This document shows positions 7,537 through 16,565 of a stretch of DNA of 64,000 nt, in pieces (within the stretch, counting starts at the first letter, position 1; every line of letters begins with the position of its first letter). The stretch lies in assembly GCF_020544405.1 (NCBI RefSeq), contig NZ_CP065410.1, positions 3,658,001-3,722,000 on the forward strand. Direction: 5' to 3'. The notes under the pieces were generated by a model. That model was not told where the DNA came from, did no database searches, and saw nothing but the letters and a program-made list of their open reading frames with translations. The translations under genes and the position numbers were made by a program. Source of the DNA: Pseudomonas sp. IAC-BECa141 (GTDB lineage Bacteria > Pseudomonadota > Gammaproteobacteria > Pseudomonadales > Pseudomonadaceae).

Positions 7537-9216
7537 ATGCAGACTTCCCTCGATGAATTCGATTACATCGTGGTCGGCGCCGGGCCGGCCGGGTGTTTGC
7601 TGGCCAATCGTCTGTCGGCGGATCCGCAGCAGCGCGTGCTGTTGCTGGAGGCTGGCGGGCGCGACAACTATCCGTGGATTCACATCCCCGTGGGTTACCT
7701 GTTCTGCATCGGCAACCCGCGCACCGACTGGTGCTTCAAGACCGAAGAACAACCGGGCCTCAACGGCCGTGCGCTGAGTTATCCGCGCGGCAAGGTGCTG
7801 GGCGGCTGTTCGTCGATCAACGGCATGATCTACATGCGTGGCCAGGCCAACGACTACGACGGGTGGGCTGCCGAGGGCAATCCGGGCTGGGCCTGGAACG
7901 ATGTGCTGCCGCTGTTCAAACAGAGCGAAAACCACTTTGCCGGCGCGGCGGACTTTCATGGCGACAAGGGTGAGTGGCGAGTCGAACGCCAGCGCCTGTC
8001 GTGGCCGATTCTCGACGCCTTTCGCAGCGCTGCCGAGCAAAGCGGCATCGCCAGCATCGATGACTTCAACCAGGGCGACAACGAGGGTTGCGGCTACTTT
8101 CAGGTCAACCAGAAGGCCGGGGTGCGCTGGAATGCGGCGAAGGCGTTTCTGAAGCCGATTCGCGATCGAGCCAATCTCACGGTGCTGACCGAAGTCGAAG
8201 TGGATCGCGTTCTGTTCGAAAACGGCCGCGCCTCGAAAGTCAGTGCTCGCTGGCAGGGTCAACAAAAGAGTTTCAAGGCGCGCAAGGAGATTGTGTTGTG
8301 CGCTGGTTCCGTGGGCTCGCCGAGCATTCTGCAACGCTCCGGGATCGGGCCGCGTCCGCTGCTGGAAAAGCTCGGCATCGGCGTCGTACATGAACTGCCG
8401 GGCGTCGGCGGCAATCTGCAGGATCACCTGCAACTGCGGCTGATCTACAAACTGGAAAACGCTCGCACCCTCAACCAGATAGCTGGCAGCGTGTGGGGCA
8501 AGATGGGCATGGGCCTGCGCTATCTGTATGACCGCAGCGGGCCGTTGTCGATGGCGCCGAGTCAACTGGGCGCGTTTGCCCGATCCGGTCCGGAACAGAC
8601 CTCGGCCAACCTCGAATACCACGTGCAGCCGCTGTCGCTGGAGCGTTTTGGCGAGCCGCTGCACAGCTTTCCCGCGTTCACCGCATCCGTGTGTGATTTG
8701 CGCCCGCAGAGCCGGGGCCGGGTCGAGATCCGCTCCGCCGATCCGCAAACCGCGCCGCTGATCCAGCCCAATTACCTCAGCCATCCCGAAGACCTGCGCG
8801 TGGCCGCCGACGCGATTCGCCTGACCCGGCGCATCGTCAGCGCCCCGGCCCTGCAAGCCTTCAACCCGGTGGAATACCTGCCCGGTGCCAGCCTGCAAAC
8901 CGAAGAGCAATTGCACGAAGCCGCTGCGAAGATCGGCACGACGATTTTCCATCCGGTCGGCACTTGCCGCATGGGCAACGACGCGGACGCGGTGGTCGAT
9001 GCGCAGTTGCGCGTGCATGGCGTGCCGGGGCTGCGAATTGCCGATGCGTCGATCATGCCGCGCATTACCTCGGGCAACACCTGTTCGCCTACGCTGATGA
9101 TTGCTGAAAAAGCGGCACAGCTGATTCTCAACGCTTCACAAGCAACACCTGTGGGAGCGGCGGTGCGACGATTCGACTTGCCCGCGAAAGCGGCGGATCA
9201 TTCAGCAGTGAGTTGA
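7537..9216 (+). CDS. GMC-family FAD oxidoreductase (choline dehydrogenase-like)
   Basis: A 559-residue glucose-methanol-choline oxidoreductase. The FAD-binding GAGPAGC motif starts near residue 13 and the first GMC signature (GKVLGGCSSINGMIYMRG) is at about residues 87-104. The C-terminal active site has FHPVGTCRMG, containing the catalytic His, and RITSGNTCSPTLMIAEKAA, containing the second His/Asn position. Such enzymes oxidise alcohols to aldehydes or acids. I chose the ATG at 7537, preceded by GCGAGGTCAGGGA, over 7501, which lacks spacing for a ribosome-binding site. The last ~23 residues, after LILNASQA, are encoded by a REP element. An MHS transporter follows, probably for the same substrate. 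Confidence 0.93.
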   Translation: MQTSLDEFDYIVVGAGPAGCLLANRLSADPQQRVLLLEAGGRDNYPWIHIPVGYLFCIGNPRTDWCFKTEEQPGLNGRALSYPRGKVLGGCSSINGMIYMRGQANDYDGWAAEGNPGWAWNDVLPLFKQSENHFAGAADFHGDKGEWRVERQRLSWPILDAFRSAAEQSGIASIDDFNQGDNEGCGYFQVNQKAGVRWNAAKAFLKPIRDRANLTVLTEVEVDRVLFENGRASKVSARWQGQQKSFKARKEIVLCAGSVGSPSILQRSGIGPRPLLEKLGIGVVHELPGVGGNLQDHLQLRLIYKLENARTLNQIAGSVWGKMGMGLRYLYDRSGPLSMAPSQLGAFARSGPEQTSANLEYHVQPLSLERFGEPLHSFPAFTASVCDLRPQSRGRVEIRSADPQTAPLIQPNYLSHPEDLRVAADAIRLTRRIVSAPALQAFNPVEYLPGASLQTEEQLHEAAAKIGTTIFHPVGTCRMGNDADAVVDAQLRVHGVPGLRIADASIMPRITSGNTCSPTLMIAEKAAQLILNASQATPVGAAVRRFDLPAKAADHSAVS

Positions 9217-9262
9217 ATGGCACACCGCCCTCGGGAGCAAGCTCCCTTCCACAAATGACCCG
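9150..9262. repeat. REP pair (REPIN-like) overlapping the GMC gene end
   Basis: The left arm begins TGTGGGAGCGGCGGTGCGAC and continues to CCCGCGAAAGCGG. The right arm (about 9230-9256) is the inverted, shorter form CGGGAGCAAGCTCCCTTCC. These are the standard Pseudomonas REP words in opposite orientation. The left arm lies inside the reading frame of the upstream oxidoreductase and supplies its C-terminus and stop region. Confidence 0.8.
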
Positions 9263-9346
9263 CATCAGATTCACGGACATCGCGCATCACCCGGACACGC
9301 AACACCAGTGGAAACAACAAAAACAATCACTGTGAGGGATACCGAT

Positions 9347-10969
9347 ATGTCAGAACACGTTCAGCCTCTGGACGCCGTGCGCAGCACGGACGCCAGCCCC
9401 GATACCCGAAAGGTCATCTTCGCCTCGTCCCTGGGGACGGTGTTCGAGTGGTATGACTTCTTTCTCTACGGCGCTCTGGCGGCGGTCATCAGCAAGCAGT
9501 TCTTCGCCGGGGTCAACGACACCACCGCGTTCATCTTCGCGCTGATGGCGTTCGCCGCAGGCTTCATCGTGCGGCCGTTCGGGGCACTGGTGTTCGGTCG
9601 GTTGGGGGACATGATCGGGCGCAAATACACCTTCCTCGCGACGATCATTCTGATGGGTGTGGCGACGTTCGCGGTGGGCCTGCTACCGACTTACGCCAGC
9701 ATCGGCATCGCCGCGCCGATCATTCTGGTGGTGCTGCGCATGCTGCAGGGCCTGGCCCTCGGCGGCGAATACGGCGGCGCTGCGACTTACGTGGCAGAGC
9801 ACGCGCCGATCGGCAAGCGCGGTTTCCACACCAGCTGGATTCAGTCCACCGCAACTCTCGGCTTGCTGCTGTCGCTGCTGGTGGTGCTCGGTTGCCGCTA
9901 CTTCACTGGCGATCAGTTCGAAGTCTGGGGCTGGCGTATCCCGTTCCTGCTGTCGATCGTGCTGCTGGGCATTTCCACCTGGATTCGCCTGAGCCTGCAC
10001 GAGTCGCCGGCCTATCTGAAAATGAAAGAGCAAGGCAAGGCCAGCAAGGCGCCGATCCGCGAATCCTTCGGCAAATGGGAAAACCTCAAGGTGGTGCTGA
10101 TCGCCCTGTTCAGCATCAACGCGGGGCAAGCAGTGACCTTCTATGCCGCGCAGTTCTACGTGCTGTTCTTCCTCACCCAGTTCCTGAAAATGGACCCGGC
10201 GGTGGCCAACAGCCTGCTGATCATCAGCGTGGTGATCGGCGCGCCGTTCTTCATCATTTTCGGCTGGCTGTCGGACAAGGTCGGGCGCAAACCGGTGCTG
10301 ATGCTCGGCCTGCTGCTGGCCACGGCGCTGTACTTCCCGATCTTCAAATCCCTGGCTCACTACGCCAATCCGGCCATCGACCGCGCCAGCCAACAGGCGC
10401 CGATCACCGTAGTGGCCGACCCGGCCACCTGCACCTTCCAGTTCGATCCGGTGGGCAAGGCCAAATTCGACAGCCCGTGCGACAAGGTCAAGACCTTCCT
10501 GGTCAAGCAGGGCCTGCCCTACTCCAGCGTCGCCGCCCCGGCGGGCAGCACGGTGCAAGTGAGCGTCGGCGATGTGAAACTCGACGGTTTTGACGAGGCG
10601 GCACTGCGCGGCGCCATCACCCTCGCCGGCTACCCGCAACAGGCTGACATGCAGCAGATCAACAAACCGATGATCGTGGCCCTGATCGTCGGCCTGATCA
10701 TTATCTCCGCCATGTGCTACGGCCCGCTCGCGGCGCTGATGGTCGAACTGTTCCCGACCCGCATCCGCTACACCTCGATGTCCCTGCCGTATCACATCGG
10801 CAACGGCTGGTTCGGCGGATTCCTGCCGACCGTATCGTTCGCGCTGGTGGTGTACACCGGGGATATCTTCTATGGGCTGTGGTACCCGGTGCTGATTACC
10901 GGGGTGAGCCTGGTGGTGGGGATGATCTGTCTGCGTGAGACGAAGAATATCGATCTGGACAAGAACTGA
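9347..10969 (+). CDS. MHS-family MFS transporter (ProP/KgtP type)
   Basis: A 540-residue metabolite:H+ symporter. The family signature is clear: SSLGTVFEWYDFFLYG at residues 26-41, FGRLGDMIGRKYTFL after TM2, and LALGGEYGGAATYVAEHAP. An extra hydrophilic loop of roughly 100 residues (about 340-440), with two cysteines, separates TM segments in the second half; this is known in longer MHS members. I chose the ATG at 9347, preceded by GTGAGGGAT, over an upstream GTG. It imports an organic acid, betaine or sugar acid by proton symport. Its place behind the GMC dehydrogenase suggests a shared substrate. Confidence 0.9.
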   Translation: MSEHVQPLDAVRSTDASPDTRKVIFASSLGTVFEWYDFFLYGALAAVISKQFFAGVNDTTAFIFALMAFAAGFIVRPFGALVFGRLGDMIGRKYTFLATIILMGVATFAVGLLPTYASIGIAAPIILVVLRMLQGLALGGEYGGAATYVAEHAPIGKRGFHTSWIQSTATLGLLLSLLVVLGCRYFTGDQFEVWGWRIPFLLSIVLLGISTWIRLSLHESPAYLKMKEQGKASKAPIRESFGKWENLKVVLIALFSINAGQAVTFYAAQFYVLFFLTQFLKMDPAVANSLLIISVVIGAPFFIIFGWLSDKVGRKPVLMLGLLLATALYFPIFKSLAHYANPAIDRASQQAPITVVADPATCTFQFDPVGKAKFDSPCDKVKTFLVKQGLPYSSVAAPAGSTVQVSVGDVKLDGFDEAALRGAITLAGYPQQADMQQINKPMIVALIVGLIIISAMCYGPLAALMVELFPTRIRYTSMSLPYHIGNGWFGGFLPTVSFALVVYTGDIFYGLWYPVLITGVSLVVGMICLRETKNIDLDKN

Positions 10970-10978
10970 TTGATAGAC

Positions 10979-11012
10979 GGGTGGCGGGGGCGCAATGCCC
11001 TCGCCACCCTGC
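10979..11012. terminator. inverted repeat between MHS gene and DUF427 gene
   Basis: GGGTGGCG and CGCCACCC flank a GC-rich loop (GGGGCGCAATGCCCT, itself partly self-complementary). The position between two convergent stops suits a bidirectional terminator, but there is no clear T-run. Confidence 0.5.
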
Positions 11013-11018
11013 GGATTT

Positions 11019-11387
11019 TCAGACCTCCGCCTCCAGCAATTCAAACTTCACCTGATCGGGATAAAACGCCACGTAGTCCTTGATCTGGCTGACCGAAATC
11101 TTCGGATGTTCGTAAGTCCACACCGCGTTCGCCCCCTCATGCCCGGGCACTTGCAGACTGAAATAGTTGGCATCGCCCTTGTACGGGCAGTAGGTGGTGT
11201 GGTCGGTGCGGGCGAAGTATTTTTCGTCGATGTCTTCACGCGGGATGTAGTAGACCGGCGGGTAATTGGCTTCGAGCAGCACCAGCGCGCGGGCCGACGC
11301 GGCGACCTGGATGCCGTGGAATTTCACAAGGAGGCAGCCTGGCTGCTCGGCAATGGTGATGACGGGACTGGGACCGGAGGTTTTCAT
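11019..11387 (-). CDS. DUF427 domain protein
   Basis: A 122-residue single-domain protein of the DUF427 family, a small beta-rich fold often found alone or in tandem copies. The family words YYIPREDI, TYCPYKGDANYFSL and YEHPKISV, and the closing pattern around VAFYPDQVKFE, are all present, and the length is typical. No catalytic function is established for the family. It is monocistronic, convergent with the MHS transporter. The ATG at 11387 is preceded by AGGAGCACCCG on the minus strand, a good ribosome-binding site. Confidence 0.9.
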   Translation of the reverse strand: MKTSGPSPVITIAEQPGCLLVKFHGIQVAASARALVLLEANYPPVYYIPREDIDEKYFARTDHTTYCPYKGDANYFSLQVPGHEGANAVWTYEHPKISVSQIKDYVAFYPDQVKFELLEAEV

Positions 11388-11482
11388 CGGGTGCTCCTGA
11401 CAACGGCTGAGAGACCGGTTCAGGTATAACCCATGCAGCGCGATCCTGTCGGGCTCGCAGCCGAACGGTTTTTTCGCTCACA

Positions 11483-11513
11483 AAAAACCGCAGCCGGTGA
11501 GGGCTGCGGTTTT
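11483..11513. terminator. rho-independent terminator of the serralysin gene
   Basis: AAAACCGCAGCC and GGCTGCGGTTTT form a 12-bp stem around GGTGAG, flanked by A and T runs on both sides. It lies just past the stop of the minus-strand protease gene. Confidence 0.85.
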
Positions 11514-11524
11514 CCGTTTTCAGA

Positions 11525-12931
11525 TCAGGCGACGATATCGGTCGCCACGGCTTGCCCCACCACACCCACGGCGAAGTCCACCGAACCCTGGCCCGTGAGG
11601 TCGATCATCAGGCTGGTCTGGTTGGTCTGTCCGAAGTAGGTGAGGATCGCATCGCCCGCGTGCCCGGTGAAGCCGCTGACGAAGTTCAGCGTGGCTGCGC
11701 CGGTGGCGAACCCGGCGATGCCCGACAGGTCGATCTTGTCCAGGCCGCTGGTGAAATCCATGATCCAGTCCGGCGCGGTCATGGTCGAATCACTGGCTGC
11801 GCCGAACACGAAGGTGTCCACGCCTTCCCCGCCCCACAGCGTATCACCGCCGCCACCGCCGTAGATGATGTCATTGCCGGCACCGCCGATCAGTTCGTTG
11901 GCCGCGCTGTTGCCGATCAACAAGTCATTACCGGAACCGCCAATGGCATTTTCCACGGTCACGCCATAGGCGATGGACACGTTGCCCACCAGGCCGCCAA
12001 CGTCGGAGAACGACCCTTCGTTGAGGTTGATCTTCTGGTGCTGGCTGAAGCCGGAGAAATCCAGGGTGTCGTTACCGCCGCCGTCCCACACCGAGAACAC
12101 CAGTTTGGAGGCGTTGGAAGTCGCGCTGTAGAAGTCGCGATCAGCGTTGGAGTTGAAGCCGTAAACAGTGTCACCGGCACGGGTTTCGAGGTTCGCACCG
12201 TAGAGTTTCTGCACGGCGACGATATCGTCCATCAGCGGTGCCGAGGCGTAGGCGCCGCTGCCGTCCTTGCTGAAGTTCTGGTCGGTGTTGGCTTCGCTCC
12301 AGTAGCTCATCAGGCTGTAGCCACGGGTGTCTTCGGCGTATTTGGCGTCGCCGTAGGTCGGGTTGCCGTTACCGGCGTTGTACGCGCCGGGGTGCGACAG
12401 GCCGAGGGTGTGGCCGATTTCGTGGGTCAGGGTCTGACGCCCGTAGTTGTTGGTGTCCGGGGTCTTGTTGACCTGGTATTGATCGTTGATCAGGTACCAC
12501 GACTGGCCGTCATAGCTGCTGCCCTGCGGCAGGTAGGCGAACGCCGCGCCGCCGGTGCTGACGTCGTAGTTGCCGAAGCTCATGTGACCGTCGCCGCCCT
12601 TGCCTTCGGTGAAGGTCACGTTGGCCACGTCCGACCACGATTGCATCGCCAGCACGGCCTGGGCCTTCTGCTGAGCGCTGAACTCGCTGAAGTTGCCGAG
12701 TTTCGGGTTGTAGTTCGACGGTTTGTCGGTCAGGAACGTGTAGGTCAGATCAATCTTGCCGTCGGCATTCTTGTCCTGCCACGACATGCCTTTGCGCAGG
12801 ATCTCGGCGGCGGCCTGATCGGCGGTGAACGACGGTTTGCCGTTGACGGTGCCCGTGCCCCGGTCATACAGGTGGCTGAAAGTGTCGACCGCAGTGAAGG
12901 CGCTGCTGGCCTGGGAGTAAGGTTGAGACAT
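11525..12931 (-). CDS. serralysin-family zinc metalloprotease (AprA-like), type I secreted
   Basis: A 468-residue secreted protease. The zinc site is [11 protein letters not shown] (H170, E171, H174, H180) and the Met-turn lies in YSLMSYW. The C-terminal part has RTX calcium repeats ([29 protein letters not shown]) and ends [11 protein letters not shown], the hydrophobic tail after an acidic residue that ABC exporters recognise. There is no Sec signal, as expected. The ATG at 12931 fits the family N-terminus. In many pseudomonads aprA is followed by an inhibitor gene and the aprDEF exporter. Here it stands alone, so secretion must use an exporter encoded elsewhere. It may be a second serralysin paralogue. 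Confidence 0.93.
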   Translation of the reverse strand: MSQPYSQASSAFTAVDTFSHLYDRGTGTVNGKPSFTADQAAAEILRKGMSWQDKNADGKIDLTYTFLTDKPSNYNPKLGNFSEFSAQQKAQAVLAMQSWSDVANVTFTEGKGGDGHMSFGNYDVSTGGAAFAYLPQGSSYDGQSWYLINDQYQVNKTPDTNNYGRQTLTHEIGHTLGLSHPGAYNAGNGNPTYGDAKYAEDTRGYSLMSYWSEANTDQNFSKDGSGAYASAPLMDDIVAVQKLYGANLETRAGDTVYGFNSNADRDFYSATSNASKLVFSVWDGGGNDTLDFSGFSQHQKINLNEGSFSDVGGLVGNVSIAYGVTVENAIGGSGNDLLIGNSAANELIGGAGNDIIYGGGGGDTLWGGEGVDTFVFGAASDSTMTAPDWIMDFTSGLDKIDLSGIAGFATGAATLNFVSGFTGHAGDAILTYFGQTNQTSLMIDLTGQGSVDFAVGVVGQAVATDIVA

Positions 12932-13116
12932 GGTGTACGTCCTTGTTTCTGAAGAGTCAGTGTCAGACAGAAAAGCGGCGATCTTCTGGCGAGATCGTCC
13001 TGTCACTCGCCCTTTTAAGGCGATTCGAACCTGACACAGTGCCGGGCATGAGCGCCATTCAATTTCTCGATAGCGTCCCGGATTGCCCCGACGCGCGCTG
13101 TCATGACCGGCAATCC

Positions 13117-13144
13117 TTTTATCTGTATATCCATACAGATAAAA
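13117..13144 (+). promoter_or_regulatory. LexA-type SOS box upstream of topB
   Basis: CTGTATATCCATACAG at 13123-13138 matches the gamma-proteobacterial LexA consensus CTG-N10-CAG, with the A/T-rich TATAT..ATA interior. The dyad extends to 12-bp perfect arms (TTTTATCTGTAT and ATACAGATAAAA) around four central bases. It lies 72 bases before the topB start and about 190 bases from the divergent protease start, so topB is the likely target. Confidence 0.75.
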
Positions 13145-13210
13145 GTTGCCCGAACGCACGAGTCAGGCCATCCTGTGTGCCTCTTCGGGCAATGAGCGAC
13201 GACGGTGGTT

Positions 13211-15154
13211 ATGCGGCTGTACCTCTGTGAAAAACCTTCCCAGGCCAAGGATATTGCGGCCGTGCTCGGCGCAAAGCGTCGCGGCGATGGCTGCTGGCTG
13301 GGAACGGACGTCACGGTGACCTGGTGCATCGGGCACCTGCTGGAGACCGCGCCACCGGACGCCTACGACGCCAAATACAAGCGCTGGGTCCTGGCGGACC
13401 TGCCGATCATCCCCGACAAGTGGAAGATGACCGTCAAGCCGCGTACCGCCAGCCAGTACAAGGCGGTCAAGCGCCTGCTCGGCGAAGCCAGCGAACTGAT
13501 CATCGCCACCGACGCCGACCGTGAGGGCGAAATGATCGCCCGGGAACTGGTGGAGCATTGCCGCTATCGCGGGCCGATCCGCCGCTTGTGGCTGTCGGCG
13601 CTGGACGAAGCCTCGATTCGCAAGGCGTTGGCAGCGCTCAAACCGGGCGCTGAAACCTTCAGCCTGTATCACTCGGCGCTGGGTCGCTCGCGGGCGGACT
13701 GGTTGATCGGGATGAACATGAGCCGCCTGTTCACCCTGCTCGGCCGGCAATCCGGCTATCAAGGCGTGTTGCCTGTAGGCCGGGTGCAGACGCCGACCTT
13801 GCGACTGGTGGTGGATCGCGACCGCAGCATCGCCGATTTCGTGCCGGTCGCGTACTGGGCCATCGACGTACAACTGCTGCACCACGGCACGCCGTTCATG
13901 GCGCAATGGCGTGCACCGAATGAGGCCTGCGACGATCAGGATCGCTGCCTCAATCAGGCCCTCGCCCAGCAAGCGGCCGCTGCAATCAGCAACGCTGCCA
14001 GCGCCCGGGTGGTTAAGCTGCGCACCGAGCGCATGCGCGAAGTGGCGCCCCTGCCTTTCGATCTGGGTACCTTGCAGGAGGTCTGCTCGAAGAAGCTCGG
14101 CCTCGGCGCCCAGGAAACCCTCGACATCGCCCAGGCCCTCTACGAAACCTACAAAGTCATCACCTACCCACGCAGCGATTGCGGTTACCTGCCCGTCAGC
14201 CAGCACGGCGAGGCGCCGGGGATTCTTGCGGCGCTGCGCCAGGCCGATCCGAGTCTGGAAGCCTTGCGCGAGCATCTGGAGCCGCAGCGCCGCTCCCGCG
14301 CCTGGAACGACGCCAAGGTCAGCGCCCACCACGGCATCATCCCGACCGCTGCCGCGAAAAATCTCGAGCGCCTGACCGGCAAGCACCGTGCGGTCTACAC
14401 CTTGATTCGCGCGCGGTATCTGGCGCAGTTCCTGCCCAATCACGAATACGACCGCACTCAGGCCGATTTCGAATGCGCCGGGGAAGCCTTGCGCGCGGTC
14501 GGCAAGCAGATCATCGAGCCAGGCTGGAAGCGCGCTTTACCCGAAGCGCTGGCCCCGGCCAAGGGCCGTGAAGCCCCCGCGCCACAGACTTTGCCGCCCC
14601 TGACTCAGGGTGCCGAGTGCGCCGTGGCGGACGTCAAGCTCAAGGACCTGTGGACGCAGCCGCCCAAGCCCTACACCGAAGGCGATCTGATCAAGGCGAT
14701 GAAAAACGTCGCCAAACTGGTGGAAGATCCGCTGCTCAAGCAAAAACTCAAGGACACCACCGGCATCGGCACCGAAGCGACCCGCGCCTCGATCATTCAA
14801 GGGTTGCTGGATCGCGGTTATCTGGTGAAAAACGGCAAAGCGCTGTCCGCCACACCCGCCGCGTTCAGCCTGATCGACGCGGTGCCGCGCGCAATTGCCG
14901 ATCCCGGCACCACCGCGATCTGGGAACAGGCGCTGGACATGGTGCAGAGTGGCGAGATGAGTCTGGAAGAATTCGTCACCAAACAGGCAGCGTGGATGAG
15001 CAAGCAAGTGACCCGTTGTGCCGGGCTGAGCCTGACCATCAGCGGCCTGCCGCCTGCCGGCAAGGCCGCTGCGCCGTGGAAAAACAAACGCAAGACCACC
15101 CGACGCAAAACCACCGGAACCAGCAAACGCTCGGCGAAACCGGCAGCCAGATAG
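13211..15154 (+). CDS. topB: DNA topoisomerase III
   Basis: A 647-residue type IA topoisomerase, which relaxes and decatenates DNA by single-strand passage. The Toprim domain starts MRLYLCEKPSQAKDIAAVLG and includes the metal-binding DADREGEMIA. The catalytic tyrosine is in ITYPRSDCGYLP (about residue 320). The RVQTPTLRLV and GIGTEATRASII segments are typical, and the C-terminus is a lysine/arginine-rich tail (KNKRKTTRRKTTGTSKRS). I chose the ATG at 13211; a GTG two codons upstream is possible. A LexA-type box upstream suggests induction on DNA damage. Confidence 0.95.
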   Translation: MRLYLCEKPSQAKDIAAVLGAKRRGDGCWLGTDVTVTWCIGHLLETAPPDAYDAKYKRWVLADLPIIPDKWKMTVKPRTASQYKAVKRLLGEASELIIATDADREGEMIARELVEHCRYRGPIRRLWLSALDEASIRKALAALKPGAETFSLYHSALGRSRADWLIGMNMSRLFTLLGRQSGYQGVLPVGRVQTPTLRLVVDRDRSIADFVPVAYWAIDVQLLHHGTPFMAQWRAPNEACDDQDRCLNQALAQQAAAAISNAASARVVKLRTERMREVAPLPFDLGTLQEVCSKKLGLGAQETLDIAQALYETYKVITYPRSDCGYLPVSQHGEAPGILAALRQADPSLEALREHLEPQRRSRAWNDAKVSAHHGIIPTAAAKNLERLTGKHRAVYTLIRARYLAQFLPNHEYDRTQADFECAGEALRAVGKQIIEPGWKRALPEALAPAKGREAPAPQTLPPLTQGAECAVADVKLKDLWTQPPKPYTEGDLIKAMKNVAKLVEDPLLKQKLKDTTGIGTEATRASIIQGLLDRGYLVKNGKALSATPAAFSLIDAVPRAIADPGTTAIWEQALDMVQSGEMSLEEFVTKQAAWMSKQVTRCAGLSLTISGLPPAGKAAAPWKNKRKTTRRKTTGTSKRSAKPAAR

Positions 15155-15201
15155 CCCGCTGCGCGCTACTGTTTCTGCAGTGATGGTCAGGAGGCAGTGG
15201 T

Positions 15202-15705
15202 ATGTCGGTCATCGAACTGCGCGCCGCCCGGCGCGACGAACTGGACACCCTCGAAAACCTGATGCAGTTCTACACCTACGACTTCAGCGAGTGGCTGCCG
15301 CTGAAGCTCGGCGACCATGGTTTCTTTCCGATCCAGTTGAAAGGCGATTACTGGCGCCAGCCGGCGACCCGGCCGTTCTTGATCCATGTGGACGGCGAAC
15401 TGGCGGGGTTCGTGACCGTGGATGACCACATCCTCATCGAAGGCGCCGACTACAACATCGGCTACTTCTTCGTCAGCCGGCGCTGGCGTGGCCAAGGCGT
15501 CGCGCAGTTTGTCGCCTCTGCCCTCTTGAGCCACTTGCCCGGTCGATGGCAGATTTTCCATGTCGACGCCAACCGGCCTGCACAGCGGTTCTGGGCCCGG
15601 CTCATCCCCGAGCTGAGTAGCGGCGACTTTACCCGCCAGACGAAAACCGTAGACGGCTATCCCTGCACGCTCTACTGCCTGCGCAGCCCTTCTCCCGCTG
15701 CCTGA
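15202..15705 (+). CDS. GNAT-family N-acetyltransferase
   Basis: A 167-residue GNAT acetyltransferase. The acetyl-CoA pyrophosphate loop is seen as FVSRRWRGQGVAQFVASALL (motif RxxGxG/A, about residues 91-110), followed by the usual FHVDANRPAQRFWARL helix. It starts 47 bases after topB, preceded by CAGGAGGCAGTGGT, a strong ribosome-binding site. It is related to predicted acetyltransferases acting on small molecules or antibiotics. The substrate is unknown. Confidence 0.88.
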   Translation: MSVIELRAARRDELDTLENLMQFYTYDFSEWLPLKLGDHGFFPIQLKGDYWRQPATRPFLIHVDGELAGFVTVDDHILIEGADYNIGYFFVSRRWRGQGVAQFVASALLSHLPGRWQIFHVDANRPAQRFWARLIPELSSGDFTRQTKTVDGYPCTLYCLRSPSPAA

Positions 15706-15746
15706 AAGGCGCTTTTTTCATTCCAGAATGACTTTGTCCGACAATA

Positions 15747-15772
15747 TGTAGTGAGCAAAAATAATCACTACA
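15747..15772. promoter_or_regulatory. inverted repeat spanning the start of a small unknown gene
   Basis: TGTAGTGA and TCACTACA form perfect 8-base arms separated by 10 A/T-rich bases. The left arm contains the putative GTG start at 15751. It could be an operator or a hairpin masking the start. Confidence 0.4.
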
Positions 15773-16041
15773 AAACCGTTGACGGCGTCGTTTGGCTTTT
15801 GCATGATGCAGACGTCTCCCCGATCGGGAGCACTGGCAACACGCTTGAGCAAGCTCGTCTGACCGCCGAGCTGTTTTTTCCGGATACACGCTGCCCACAA
15901 GGCAGATTGAAGAAGCTGACCTGGCCTGAACGTCCAGTACAAGGACGAGAAGCGCTGGCGAAAATTCTCAAGACGCTTGTGGTCGACCCTGAAAACGTCG
16001 TCAAGGAGCCTCCCGGTTTTCGCTGCTTCTCCTCGTTGTGA
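15751..16041 (+). CDS. hypothetical protein, 96 aa
   Basis: I do not recognise this protein. It starts at GTG (15751) and reads VSKNNHYKTVDGVVWLLHD at the N-terminus. It is soluble, with no signal peptide or membrane segment, and has a middle segment rich in Arg/Lys and Pro (CPQGRLKKLTWPERPVQGRE). The base composition is lower in G+C than its neighbours, and no good ribosome-binding site precedes the start, so either transfer or decay is possible. The opposite strand is also open here but shows no family character. Confidence 0.45.
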   Translation: MSKNNHYKTVDGVVWLLHDADVSPIGSTGNTLEQARLTAELFFPDTRCPQGRLKKLTWPERPVQGREALAKILKTLVVDPENVVKEPPGFRCFSSL

Positions 16042-16216
16042 CGCTATTGCGTAGCAGTTATTCAACACGACTACATGCAACAGACGCATGACCCCGTACT
16101 TCACACGGGCGACCGCTGACGTCCTGGTTTCGGTGCCAGGGATCAACTAACCGATGGGCTACCTGTATTAGCGAATCAACTTTGAAAGATCACCAAACTG
16201 GTCAAGGGGCAATAAC

Positions 16217-16546
16217 ATGAATCTGAACAATCAACCTACTATCGAAGAACTGGCTCGTATGTTCGCTGCGCAAAAAGACAGCCACGACAGCCATATTCTG
16301 TGGATCAGCAAGTCGGGTCAGGTCCATATTGACTGCCTGTCGCCCCATGCTGGTGAAGAAGAGTTCGACCGGAACAACCAGAACCTGCTGGCCCGCCTGA
16401 AGATGTACCGCCGCGGCCATGGCTATGTCGGCAAGAAAGCCGCGGCCGACAAGGACTTCATCGGTAATGTTCTGCAGACGCTGAAACAGGCGTGGGAATC
16501 AATGCAGAACAAGAACGAAGTTAGGGTGATTGATCGGTTCTGCTAA
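16217..16546 (+). CDS. hypothetical protein, 109 aa
   Basis: A small soluble protein I cannot assign. It begins MNLNNQPTIEELARMFAAQK and has a helical C-terminal half (YVGKKAAADKDFIGNVLQTL). The ATG follows AAGGGGCAATAAC, a reasonable ribosome-binding site, and a strong terminator lies about 20 bases after the stop. It is therefore a self-contained transcription unit and likely real. No signal peptide, membrane segment or catalytic motif is seen. The 175 bases upstream hold no other gene I can support. Confidence 0.7.
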   Translation: MNLNNQPTIEELARMFAAQKDSHDSHILWISKSGQVHIDCLSPHAGEEEFDRNNQNLLARLKMYRRGHGYVGKKAAADKDFIGNVLQTLKQAWESMQNKNEVRVIDRFC

Positions 16547-16565
16547 GTTAAAACTTCAATAAACA

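Noticed and set aside
7489..9018. A 509-codon minus-strand frame across the GMC gene
   Set aside because: The plus strand has full GMC motifs; the minus frame is a shadow.
15718..16146. A 142-codon minus-strand frame opposite the small unknown gene at 15751
   Set aside because: No ribosome-binding site and no better family character than the plus-strand gene. I kept the plus-strand call at low confidence.
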